From: JBMORL01 sp049322335
GTDB taxonomy: Bacteria > Bacteroidota > Bacteroidia > Flavobacteriales_D > UBA2798
Assembly (NCBI GenBank): GCA_049322335.1
Contig: JBMORL010000104.1
Coordinates: forward strand, 3,475 to 67,474
DNA: 64,000 nt
Reading direction: 5' to 3'
A program made the position numbers and the translations under genes. A model generated the notes under the pieces. It saw nothing but the letters and a program-made list of their open reading frames with translations, ran no database searches and was not told where the DNA came from. Positions 39,001 through 48,100 of the stretch are shown here, piece after piece. Numbering within the stretch: the first letter of the stretch is position 1; each line of letters opens with the position of its first letter.

Positions 39001-39630
39001 GATACGTTTGGTTCAATATGCGAAGTAAATCAAGGTATTGCACTTAAAGGCGATAAGTCTCTTTCATTAAAGGAAACCAAAGAAAATGAAAATTGCTTCA
39101 AACTTCTTGACGGCAGAAATATCAATAAGTATTCGATAAAATGGGATGGTGTTTATCTCGATTATGATTTGGACAGAATTCACAGTTGCAAACGAAAAGA
39201 TATTTTTGAAAGTGCTGAAAAACTAATGTTCAGACGTGTTTCATCTTCATTAATTTTCACTTACGACAGTGAACAGTATTATGCTTTAAATACTTTGGTT
39301 ATCGTAAACAAGATTGACAATAAAATTGGTCCTGATTTGAAATTCATACTTGGGCTAATGAATTCAAAACTTATGAATTATGTGTATTCAAATAAGTTCA
39401 AGTCAACAAAAACTGTCTTTTCAGAAATTCAAGCACGGTCAATTAAGGAACTACCAATACCAAAAATCAGCAATGAATTTGAGAATGAAATAACAAGTTT
39501 ATCATCTGAAATTATCTCGTTGAAAAAATCAATGGCGGATACAACAGATTTAGAAAACCAAATAGACCAATTGATTTACCAACTTTACGAGTTGACGGAA
39601 AAAGAAATTAAAATTATTGAGAACGCATAA
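36034..39630 (+). CDS. type IIG (Eco57I-like) restriction-modification enzyme
   Basis: A 1198-residue fused nuclease-methyltransferase. The N-terminal PD-(D/E)XK-like nuclease has Asp75 (GRNDLVIHN) and Glu93-x-Lys95 (VILEAKKP). The gamma-class N6-adenine methyltransferase core has motif I DPAVGSGHFLVSA (Asp549) and motif IV LGNPPYLQL (NPPY from Asn833). The C-terminal third (about 900-1190) is the target-recognition region, ending in a coiled coil typical of TRDs. It would cut unmodified invading DNA and protect the host by adenine methylation; the recognition sequence is unpredictable. No BREX or Dnd genes are adjacent, so a PglX role is unlikely. First gene of cassette 1, with TTTG only 4 bases before the ATG. 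Confidence 0.85.
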   Translation: MILKELKPRKALNKAFLKVKPNRTEIEGFKTNLITLLDRTNDTESEEFHKNLVIDFLKKTYYDPNHFINTKGRNDLVIHNGQNANSTVGVILEAKKPTNKTEMITTKRLNAKAFQELVLYYLRERITHKNLEVKHLVATNINEWFIFDATLFDRLFAQNKNLVKQFNDFEGGRLADTKTDFFYKQIAEPFIESITSEIEFTYFNIQDFQKPLRNTDKADDNSLIALFKLLSPEHLLKLPFTNDSNSLDKRFYSELLHIIGLTETKEGSKKLIERNKASERHTGTILEDTIIQLDSLDKLSRLEKPNQFGNTQQERLFNVALELSITWINRILFLKLLEAQLITYHKGDKSFSFLNLDKIKNYDDLNSLFFQVLARKYDERNEDVKKAFEKTPYLNSSLFEPTDIEQVTLFISNLKDDKTIPIFSQTVLKDQQGKKRTGNISTLQYLFEFLDAYDFGAEGGEEIQEDNKTLINASVLGLIFEKINGYKDGSFFTPGFITMYMCRETIRKAVVQKFNEIKKWNCTTLEELYDKIEDRKEANQIVNSIKICDPAVGSGHFLVSALNEMIAVKNDLKILQDRDGKRLKEYQVEVVNDELIVTDEDGELFEYNPSNKESQRIQETLFHEKQTIIENCLFGVDINSNSVKICRLRLWIELLKNAYYKNATELETLPNIDINIKCGNSLVSRFAIDADLKQALKKSKWTIDSYRIAVDTYRNAESKEQKREMERLIADIKSDFRSEISLNDPKVKKLRKLSGDLYQMTNQGQLFEMSKKEKADWNKKVQQLTEETKKLETEIEEIKANKIFENAFEWRFEFPEVLNDDGDFVGFDLILGNPPYLQLSKTEDITKEYKNYLLETYQTSGGRLNTFIFFIHLSSKILHSNGFLHFIIPNTILSQEYYSFTRDFLVNKVSLTEIVNFPILPFEDAVVETVLIQYVNSPNLIDSIEVKELSQEKLTTASRLKREVINRDTKFSFVYNLNPIIEKVFEKEHDTFGSICEVNQGIALKGDKSLSLKETKENENCFKLLDGRNINKYSIKWDGVYLDYDLDRIHSCKRKDIFESAEKLMFRRVSSSLIFTYDSEQYYALNTLVIVNKIDNKIGPDLKFILGLMNSKLMNYVYSNKFKSTKTVFSEIQARSIKELPIPKISNEFENEITSLSSEIISLKKSMADTTDLENQIDQLIYQLYELTEKEIKIIENA

Positions 39631-39634
39631 AAGT

Positions 39635-41209
39635 ATGGAGTTAGACTACTTTTTAATAAAGGAAAGAATCAAACAATTGGAAACCACTTTCATAAAAGAT
39701 GGTTGGCTAACTATTTACGAATCATCGGAAGATGACTTAATTTATTGTTGTTTAGTCCATAACTCAAAGATTGAAGAATACAAATCAAATACTGATTGGG
39801 TGATAAGACCATATTATGAAGGCAAACCAGCAGTTTTTGGTGATGGAACATATAAAACTTATTCAGAAGATGGGTATGAGCCATTTATTTTCATTAAGCA
39901 TTTTAACTTCAATAATGGCGGTGAAAAATACATCGACATTTCAGAAGAATTTGTTTTATACTTCAAACTCTACGAAAATGCCGAAAATAAACAAAACAGA
40001 AAATACTATTTCATTGATGAACTTGGCGACTTAGACGAAGTAATTAATGTTGAGCCAAAAAGGATTAGAATAAAACTGAAATATCTTAAAGAATACATCG
40101 CAGTTCGGCAACTACATTTTGCCGTATGTTTTGATTTTATGAGAGTTGGCAATATTGATATTTCAGAAAACAAAATTGAATTTATTGATAAAGATTTTAA
40201 AGGGGAAAATTATATCTACAATCATCTGATAAGACCTTTAGACGGAAAATTTCAGAGTTGGATACTCGGTAAAAAGATTATCAGTTTTGACCCATCTAAA
40301 TCAAAAAGCTATCATTTTGATTATGAGAATCAAGTTTATGAAAGTTTTATTACGGGCTATGATGAAGAAGGAAATGAAGTTTATCAGGATTGCAGCAAAA
40401 CAAATGACAAATACTTTGTAGTAACGTATTTTAAAAAAGATGTTCTAAATAAATACTACAACGAACCACAGAAATATGAAGTTGACGGTTGGCACGTAAA
40501 ATCAAATTTCTTTTCCCTAAAAATTGATAATAATAACGAAGATTATGTCGCAGTTTTTCTAATTGAATTGGGCTATTTGCCTTACAAAGAGCAACTACAT
40601 TGGAAGCATTATAATATTCAACCTCAAAAGGGAATTAGTCACGCATATTATCAAACAATGATTGAAGGTAATTGGGTTGACCATCCCGAAACTCCTGATT
40701 TATTCTTTAAGCACAAGTTTGAGCAATTCAATAAAAAATGGGAGACGAAATTTGGTTGGCGATTATACAAACCTTTGGCAAAAGAAGATGAGCATCTATT
40801 TAAAGCCTTACACATTCCTACATCTAACAATGTAAAATCCTTTTGCGAACAAATATTATCAATTATCAAAATCACTATAGACCGACTTAACGAAGCTGAA
40901 TTAGCAAAGCAAATAACACGTGACGATAATGATAAAGGAATTACAAAGCTTGAAAAGTTTCTTGCGGTTCATCAAATGCAAATTCCTGATATGATTACAT
41001 TTTTACGGCACTTATGGAATTTGCGTTCGGGTCTTTTAGCACATAGTTTCAGTAACTCAAACGACAAGTGTAAAAAAGCAATAAAGTATTTCGGCATACG
41101 AGAAGACAATTATGTAGAAGTTGCCAAGGACATATTTACAAAATCAATTTTCACCCTTAACACATTAGAAAACAAATTGCTTAGTGACGAAAAAATAGAA
41201 GTAAAATGA
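39635..41209 (+). CDS. unknown protein with possible HEPN RNase motif
   Basis: About 524 residues from the ATG at 39635 (MELDYFLIKERI), 4 bases after the RM stop; a TTG at 39617 would overlap. Residues 1-370 are beta-rich and resemble no family I know. The last ~150 residues are helical and contain LRHLWNLRSGLLAHSFS, whose RSGLLAH fits the R-x4-6-H signature of HEPN RNases, followed by more helices. HEPN effectors are common in abortive-infection and RM-linked loci (for example ApeA- and RnlA-like proteins), so it may be a back-up toxin for the restriction enzyme. The motif alone is weak evidence. Confidence 0.55.
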   Translation: MELDYFLIKERIKQLETTFIKDGWLTIYESSEDDLIYCCLVHNSKIEEYKSNTDWVIRPYYEGKPAVFGDGTYKTYSEDGYEPFIFIKHFNFNNGGEKYIDISEEFVLYFKLYENAENKQNRKYYFIDELGDLDEVINVEPKRIRIKLKYLKEYIAVRQLHFAVCFDFMRVGNIDISENKIEFIDKDFKGENYIYNHLIRPLDGKFQSWILGKKIISFDPSKSKSYHFDYENQVYESFITGYDEEGNEVYQDCSKTNDKYFVVTYFKKDVLNKYYNEPQKYEVDGWHVKSNFFSLKIDNNNEDYVAVFLIELGYLPYKEQLHWKHYNIQPQKGISHAYYQTMIEGNWVDHPETPDLFFKHKFEQFNKKWETKFGWRLYKPLAKEDEHLFKALHIPTSNNVKSFCEQILSIIKITIDRLNEAELAKQITRDDNDKGITKLEKFLAVHQMQIPDMITFLRHLWNLRSGLLAHSFSNSNDKCKKAIKYFGIREDNYVEVAKDIFTKSIFTLNTLENKLLSDEKIEVK

Positions 41210-41232
41210 GAACAAAGCCAACGCTTCACAGC

Positions 41233-41291
41233 CACACACATTGCCAAGTCGCACAAGCCAACGCACAAACCAAAACTTGGCAAAGAGTGTG
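41233..41291 (+). other. ACA/AGA-loop hairpin H3
   Basis: Arms CACAC-ACA-TTGCCAAGT (41233-41249) and ACTTGGCAA-AGA-GTGTG (41275-41291). The stem differs completely from H1, but the ACA/AGA internal loop is the same. End-side hairpin of cassette 1, just after its last gene. Confidence 0.7.
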
Positions 41292-41344
41292 TCTGTCCCA
41301 CCGCACAACCGACAGACAATCAGCACGAAAGACAGAAGGGCAGC

Positions 41345-41477
41345 AGCTAACAGCGGCTTGGCGCAAGCGGGGGGGGTAGTTCTCCGTTTGACAGTTTTTC
41401 GTAAATTTGAGCTTTCGGCTTCGTAGAAAGTTTAGTGGTAAAAGTCCCCGCCTGCGCCAAGCCGCGACCCGTTACCA
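41345..41477 (+). other. attC-like site A (end of cassette 1)
   Basis: 133 bp. R''-like AGCTAAC (41345-41351), R'-like GTTACCA (41471-41477). Arms 41353-41372 and 41446-41465 pair 19 of 20. The spacer next to R' is longer (GACCC) than that next to R'' (A), an asymmetry like the unpaired spacer of attC. The central part differs from the other three sites. GACAG at 41390. Confidence 0.75.
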
Positions 41478-41627
41478 CCAATGCTAAAAAGACAGACGAC
41501 ACAGCAAGACAATGACTAAAAATGGACTCAACATACAGACCATATCGACCAAGCGGACAGACAAACAAGCTGACCGTGTTTTGCTATTGGGACAGGTGAC
41601 AGAAAAGAAAGAAAAAGCCAACCCTTC

Positions 41628-41647
41628 GCATTTTTTAAAATTTCTTT
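41628..41647 (+). repeat. 20-bp terminal inverted repeat of cassette 2, left copy
   Basis: GCATTTTTTAAAATTTCTTT; exact reverse complement at 50419-50438, 8.8 kb away at the other end of the cassette. AT-rich, so chance is possible, but the cassette-end position is shared with the 16-bp pair of cassette 4. Confidence 0.65.
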
Positions 41648-41660
41648 TAGCCAGCCGCAC

Positions 41661-41725
41661 ATTGGCACATTTGGTTTTGCCCCAACACACAAAGCCGACC
41701 CTTCAGCAAAACCAAAAGAGCCAAT
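41661..41725 (+). other. ACA/AGA-loop hairpin H2
   Basis: Arms ATTGGC-ACA-TTTGGTTTTGC (41661-41680) and GCAAAACCAAA-AGA-GCCAAT (41706-41725). Start-side hairpin of cassette 2, ending 31 bp before the helicase start. Confidence 0.7.
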
Positions 41726-41756
41726 TTCCAGCCCACCCCCAAAAAGCAGTTGTAGT

Positions 41757-44700
41757 ATGAATCAAAAGGACGTTTGGAAAAAGTATATCACTGCACAATC
41801 CAAAATCTTAGAACATAAATCTAGACCCATTGGAATTGACACGACAAAATCCGTTCAACTTAACGGTTTGAAACTACATTTGTCAATAGACCAAGAAATC
41901 TTCAAACAAGTATTCAAGAAAGAAGTAGAGCAGATTTTCAAACTTCAAAACTTTGATTTTGAAAGCGGGTATATTCAGGCAAGTGTTGCAGATACGACAA
42001 ACATAACGTCTGAACAACTCAACAAACTAAAAGAACTTGCTGAAATCTGTTACATTGATTTTAATGAGAATCCTGTTATTGAAGGAACTATCGCAGGACA
42101 AGAAAACAACAGCAAAGAAGAACTAAAAAATATAATTGGAGAACTACCAACGAGCTACCATTTTAAAAATTCAGGATTGATATTTTTAACCATAGATGAA
42201 TGGAATAAGGCTAGCCAAATTCAGGGTCTCAAATTCAACAAAAAAGTAGGTTCGGTTTTTTCAATAAAACCTTCGCTTTCATTTCTTATTTCTACGTTTT
42301 ATAGAAATATCGAAATCGCTCAACAAGGGAATAAAATAACTGTTGAAGGAGAATTACACCAAAATGTTTATGAGGTGTTTGAGAAACATTTCGGTTTAGC
42401 GAAACGTGGAAACGAACTGACTTTCACTTTTGAAAATAAAGATATTTTAAAACGAAGAATTGATGAATTAGAAAGCAAGGGAATTACACTTCCGCAACCA
42501 AAGGAGAATTGCCTGCATTTTAACTATGACAGCAAGTTTTATGAACAACACGAATCAGATTTGGGTTTTGAGGCTTTTCGATTAAAAAGAGCACTCAAAA
42601 AATATTTTCCAAACAACCCATTTGAGTTTTATTACAAAACTGAATACTCATTTGATTTTAGAAAACTTGATAAAGGAATTGACGAACTTGAACGAAACGA
42701 AGATGTATTTTGGAATAGATTGTTTTCTGAAATACACGGGGACGAATTTCAAGTGAGCCAAACACACAGAACAATTTCATTTGACTTTGAAACTGAATCA
42801 GAATTAATTGAGAAACTTAATCATATTAAATCATTCTCATTCTTTGATATATACGACAGAGGTGATACTCATAAATTCAAATTCAATATCAAGTTTGAAA
42901 CTGGGTTGCACGAATTGCAAAGTAATTTGAAAAAAGAATTACCTAATCTGAATACAAAACTTATTGCAAACGGAGAGAAACTCATATTCCGTCAATTCTA
43001 CCAAGCAGGAAATAAAACGGAAATTCTTGCAAGATTGAACAACCAATTAAATGACTCTATTGATTCCGAAAGTTTCATTTACACGATAAACGACACGTTT
43101 CAAGAGAAATATCTTTGTGAGGAAAACTTTGAATTGAAGGTTGAGCAAGAAGAAGATAAACTTTCAAAACTTTTACGAGAAGAATTTTATTTCGGAAATC
43201 CTCAAAAGGAAAAATTCTATTTAGGTAAATTACAGAAAGTTGATTATCCTGCTTTGTATTTTGTAGTTGATGAAGAAAGGATTGAAGAAGTAAAAGAGAA
43301 CATTACGGAAGAAAATGTAAAAGCTATTTTTCCCGATTTAAAAGGTGAAAAGGACAAGATAAAACGTTTAGAAGATACTGTTCTTAAACTTGATGATGAA
43401 AAAACGAAGTTGCCAAATGACAACGCAAAAGTTTTTTTATACGATTCATCAAAAGCCAAAGTCATTGAAAATATTGACTATTTGCTAAGTAAAACGAGTG
43501 ATGAATGGCAAGACTTTGAAAACAATCTTTTTTCTCAATCATTAAATGAATCGCAACGGCAAGCCATTTATAAATCGCTTTACGCAGATGAGTTAGCTCT
43601 AATTCAAGGACCACCAGGAACAGGCAAATCAACTGCAATCGCTGAAATTATTTGGCAACACATCAGAAAAGAGCCAAAACAAAAAATTCTTCTAACTTCT
43701 GAAACCAACCTTGCTGTTGATAATGCTATTGACCGATTAAAGAATGGACAAAACAATGTTGTAAAGCCCATTCGGTTTGGCAATACAGATAACTTAGAAT
43801 CGGAAGGGTGTTTTTATTCCCTTGAAGCCATTGAAAATTGGCAAAAAAACAATTCAACAGAAAGTAACACTGTATCGCATTGGGTAAGCAACATTGCAAA
43901 CCGAGTTAAACTCCAAGACGATGAACAAATTGATTCGGCACTAGATAAATGGAAAAATCATTTGCAAAAGCCTAACAATGAAACCAAAAAACTTTTTGCA
44001 GAGAAATACTTGGAGTATGTGAATTTGATTGGTGCAACAGGAAGTTCAATAGGAAAACTTAATTCTGAAAATAAATGGACTTCGTTTTTCCGTTCATACT
44101 TGAATGTTTTCAACCGGAAAAGCTATCAGGAAAACGATTATAAAAGTTGTAACCGAACAAACATAAATTTTGACACCGTAATTATGGATGAAGCAAGTAA
44201 AGCAACACCACCCGAACTTGCTTTGCCTGTCTTATTTGGAAAGAAATCAATTATAGTGGGCGACCATAGACAATTACCACCAATGATTGACGGAGAAGAA
44301 ATCAAAGATTTACTTGTGTCTATTGGCGAAAAGGCATTGGCCAAAACACTATCACATAAGGAATTTGAAATTTCGCAGTTTGAAAGGTTATTCAAAAATA
44401 TTGATGATAGCATAAAAGGAACATTTGACACACAATATCGAATGCACCCTGCAATCAATGAAGCTATCTCACAATTTTACAAAGATGACGGTGGTTTGAA
44501 GTGCGGTTTGCCATTAGAAGAAACTTATCACAATTCGTTTGACAAATGGGATTCAAGGTATCACGGCTTACAATACAAAAACATCTTGACACCCGAAACA
44601 CATACCATTTGGGTAAATGTAACCACACCCGAAATTCAAGAAGGAACATCAAGAGTTAATTTCGGAGAAATTGAAGCGATTGACAATATTTTGAATATTC

Positions 44701-45185
44701 TCAAAAACAGCAATGGGAAAAATGAATTTGACCAATGGCTTTCCAACAAAAGTTTGGAAGAAAAACAAATCGGATTAATTAGTTTTTATGGAAAGCAAAT
44801 TCACTACATCAACAAAATGCTCAAAGAAAAGCATAGTGAAGTTCCAATTCGCTTAAGCACGGTTGATAGATTTCAAGGAATGGAAAGGAACATCATTATC
44901 GTTTCAATGGTGCGTAGCAATAAATTGGCATCTTTTCAAGGACAACAACCCGATGAAATTTATGGCGAATTAGGTTATCCATCGCAAGAAAGTTTAGGTT
45001 TTGCGGAATCACCTAACCGTTTGAATGTTGCCTTATCAAGAGCAAGACGATTACTAATTGTCATTGGGAATAGTGAACATTTTTGCAGAAAAGACATTTA
45101 CAAAAACGTTTTTGAAACCATACATCAGAACGGAAAAATAATTAGTGCAGAAGAATTACAAAACACATTTGAACAAAATGGATAG
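41757..45185 (+). CDS. SF1 UPF1/Dna2-like helicase with long N-terminal extension
   Basis: 1142 residues. Residues 1-590 are a mixed alpha/beta region I do not recognise. The C-terminal half is a superfamily 1B helicase: motif I QGPPGTGKST (Lys624), motif II MDEASKATPPE (Asp811-Glu812), motif III GDHRQLPPM, motif IV region QYRMHPAIN, motif V STVDRFQGMERN, motif VI NVALSRARRLL. UPF1-like helicases act on RNA or single-stranded DNA. The next gene overlaps the last 8 bases (ATGGATAG), so it is translationally coupled to the DarT-like giant; the two probably act together. No nuclease motif seen in the extension. First gene of cassette 2. Confidence 0.85.
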   Translation: MNQKDVWKKYITAQSKILEHKSRPIGIDTTKSVQLNGLKLHLSIDQEIFKQVFKKEVEQIFKLQNFDFESGYIQASVADTTNITSEQLNKLKELAEICYIDFNENPVIEGTIAGQENNSKEELKNIIGELPTSYHFKNSGLIFLTIDEWNKASQIQGLKFNKKVGSVFSIKPSLSFLISTFYRNIEIAQQGNKITVEGELHQNVYEVFEKHFGLAKRGNELTFTFENKDILKRRIDELESKGITLPQPKENCLHFNYDSKFYEQHESDLGFEAFRLKRALKKYFPNNPFEFYYKTEYSFDFRKLDKGIDELERNEDVFWNRLFSEIHGDEFQVSQTHRTISFDFETESELIEKLNHIKSFSFFDIYDRGDTHKFKFNIKFETGLHELQSNLKKELPNLNTKLIANGEKLIFRQFYQAGNKTEILARLNNQLNDSIDSESFIYTINDTFQEKYLCEENFELKVEQEEDKLSKLLREEFYFGNPQKEKFYLGKLQKVDYPALYFVVDEERIEEVKENITEENVKAIFPDLKGEKDKIKRLEDTVLKLDDEKTKLPNDNAKVFLYDSSKAKVIENIDYLLSKTSDEWQDFENNLFSQSLNESQRQAIYKSLYADELALIQGPPGTGKSTAIAEIIWQHIRKEPKQKILLTSETNLAVDNAIDRLKNGQNNVVKPIRFGNTDNLESEGCFYSLEAIENWQKNNSTESNTVSHWVSNIANRVKLQDDEQIDSALDKWKNHLQKPNNETKKLFAEKYLEYVNLIGATGSSIGKLNSENKWTSFFRSYLNVFNRKSYQENDYKSCNRTNINFDTVIMDEASKATPPELALPVLFGKKSIIVGDHRQLPPMIDGEEIKDLLVSIGEKALAKTLSHKEFEISQFERLFKNIDDSIKGTFDTQYRMHPAINEAISQFYKDDGGLKCGLPLEETYHNSFDKWDSRYHGLQYKNILTPETHTIWVNVTTPEIQEGTSRVNFGEIEAIDNILNILKNSNGKNEFDQWLSNKSLEEKQIGLISFYGKQIHYINKMLKEKHSEVPIRLSTVDRFQGMERNIIIVSMVRSNKLASFQGQQPDEIYGELGYPSQESLGFAESPNRLNVALSRARRLLIVIGNSEHFCRKDIYKNVFETIHQNGKIISAEELQNTFEQNG

Positions 45186-48100
45186 CACTAAAACGACATA
45201 CGCAACATTTCCGTTTGAATGGACAGTAAAATCCACTTCTTACCAAATTCAATATAGAAAAGCATTTAATATCAATGAAATTGATGAAATTTTCTGTTCA
45301 ATCATCAATGCAAAAGGAAATGAAATCAATTTTTCAGAATTAGGGATATTGTTAGGTTTCAACTTACAAGATTTGGCTGAAATAGATATTTTTAAACTCT
45401 ATCTGAAAGGGCTAACCGAATACAATCTTATTGCAGTAAATGAGAAGGAACAGAAAATACAATTAACAGAATTTGGACAAGAAGCGAAACAAAGTAAGCT
45501 GAAATATAAATACTACTTTGCTACAGCTGAATTATTTAATAACCAAACCGCCACAGGTGAAACTTTTGATTTTTCTTTCAAGAATGTTTTTGACATAGAA
45601 AATCGTTTATCTCACGGAAAAGAGTTTAAAGAACAGATACTTGAAAATCCTGAATTAAAGCAAAAACTACAATTCCAACTATTCGGAAATGACATTTACA
45701 AAGGCGAGATAGTTGTGCTTTACGAAAGCGAACCAAGAATAAGTTACAAATCCATTTCCCTACAAACCGAAATTACTGCATTTGATAATTCGCTTGAACT
45801 TTCAATTTTTAAATCAGGTGCAAACAAACCCGAAGTTCAATTTTTAATTGGACTACCCGAAAATACAGAATCTAAAAGCAAGTTGCTAAGACAAGGAATG
45901 TATCATCACATTCTTTCAGTGAAAACTTCAATTACCAAACAAGACATTGAAACGTATATTGACTTATTGAATTGGAGAGAACTTGCAGGTAATCCAAAAC
46001 TTGATTGGTATGACAATACTATTTTTGAATTGTTTCGTAAAAATGGAGACGGTGGAATTTGGAGTATTATTTCTGAAAAAGCACCAATTGAAAGCATTAA
46101 ATCAATAATTGAGGAATACGCTGATTATTGGAATTGGACAACGCTGACAGAAAGATTTGACGATGAATTTATAAAAGAACAAATTGAAACTTTTGATTGG
46201 GATTTTGAAGAACTTTCATATAAGGAAATCGAACTTATAACTTCCTTACTTTCAAATTTAAACCTAAAAGAAAAAGGTTGGGATTGGAATTACCTGTCAA
46301 AAAATCTTCCTGACAAATTTATTGAAGAACATATTGAAGATTTTCCTTGGGATTTTTATGTTATTACAGAAAGTAAGAATGAGGTTTTCAAAAATACCTT
46401 TATCAAATACCGTGACAAACTTGAAACGCTAATTTTAAATAATTGGAATTGGAAATTCATTTCAGAAGAAATCAATCTAAATTTTCTACATAAAAACATT
46501 TCGGGACTTGCAAGCAAATTGAATTGGCACACGGTTTTAAATCGTTTCTTCATCAATGAAGAATTGACCGCAAAATGTTTGAATGATGAGTCATTTAAAA
46601 CGCTTTTAAAGCAGCATTTGCCTGAAAATTTTGTTGTTGCTCACCAAAAGTACATTTGGACACCAAACCTTATTGATTTTTTTGAAAATCAAAATTTGAT
46701 TCAATGGGAAACTCAAAAATACATTAACGGTTTTGACACAAACGAAAACGTTGAATGGAGCAAACCTATTTTTCAGAAGTATCACAATCGTATTATTGCG
46801 GAAAACGGATTTTTGAATGTAAGCAAACAAATTTCTGATTACAGTTTGATATACGAATTTCCAGACTTCGCTTGGAATTGGGAAGGAATTTCACAAAATA
46901 AAAAGCTGATTAGCAACTCTACATTTATTGAAAAGGCTTTTCTTGGAGAACTTTCATATTCTAACAACTTGCTTTGGAATGAAATCTTATTGCAATCAAC
47001 TTTTGATGTTTCGTTTTGGAATAAGAACTTAGAAGCGTTTAATAACACAACAGAAAGCGAAAAACAAGCTGAATTTTGGAAATCACTAACAAGAAAAGAA
47101 AAATCAGAATATATTTTTGCGAATAAGCATTTCCCTTGGGATTGGAGTTTCATTACGGAAAATAGTTCAGCAGAAACAATTCTTGATAGCTATGAAGATG
47201 ATGAATTGTTTGAAAAGTGGGATTGGAAAATTGCAACCCGAAAATTCGCCAAGGAAACTGTTCTTGAACTTCTAGAAGATTTTGCACAATACCTTGATTG
47301 GAAATATCTTATAAACGAAGTTTTTACAGTAGAAAATGAACTTGCAATAGATAAACAACTTCCAAAAATTGCAGCTTGTTTGACCGTTGTAGAATCGGAG
47401 AAACGCAAAGAATATTGGAAAGACATAACTTGCAAAATTCCCTTTGAAACCTTATTCCCTATTGTTCAAGCAACAATTCAGTTAGATGTTTTTGAATGGG
47501 ATTGGGTTTATATTTCAAATCATAAGCATTTCCCAACTGATTTTAGAACACTCAATGGATTCAAAGAAAAGATTAATTGGGATATTTTCTCATCAAGTCA
47601 AGCGATACAAAAAAAGTTTACATATAAAAAGGACGAATGGACATATCAGGAGTTTTTTAAATATGTTTTAAAGTATTTAAAGTCATACAGTCCAAATTGG
47701 AATTGGAATACCCTAAGTAGAATTTCTGACTTAAATAATAATAGAGATATCGTTAGTATTTTTAAGGAGAATTGGGATTGGAATTACCTAAGTGAATTTG
47801 GAGGATTTCTATCACCTAAAAAGCGAGATAAAGATGATTACCTTTTAAGTCTTATATCAGGATACTCTCTAATTGAATTCACTTTCCTTTCAAAACGGAA
47901 AGATATTAAAATAGATAGTAGTTTAATACTAACATATAAAGACAAAGATTGGGATTGGCAAGTTTTATCAGAAAACGAAAAAGTAGAAATTTCTAATGAA
48001 CTAATTCTTGAATTAAAAGACAAGAATTGGAATTGGCAAGTTCTTTCAAAACGCAAAAATATTGAGTTCAGCAATGAAACACTTTTACAACTTTTAGACA

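Larger units (their letters stand above)
35820..41471 (+). mobile_element. integron-like cassette 1 (type IIG RM + possible HEPN protein)
   Basis: Unit of about 5.65 kb. Its left edge GTTAGCTGC (35819-35827) is the exact reverse complement of GCAGCTAAC (41343-41351) in its own terminal attC-like site, so a circular form would restore a fully paired site. Carries two genes in one orientation and an ACA/AGA hairpin near each end. More AT-rich than the flanking backbone. Confidence 0.75.

Noticed and set aside
36034..39630. PglX of a BREX system
   Set aside because: No brxA, brxB, brxC, pglZ or brxL neighbours; an N-terminal nuclease-like ExK motif favours type IIG.
41512..41760. 82-residue ORF on the + strand before the helicase
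   Set aside because: It covers hairpin H2 and the cassette leader and is explained by structured non-coding sequence.
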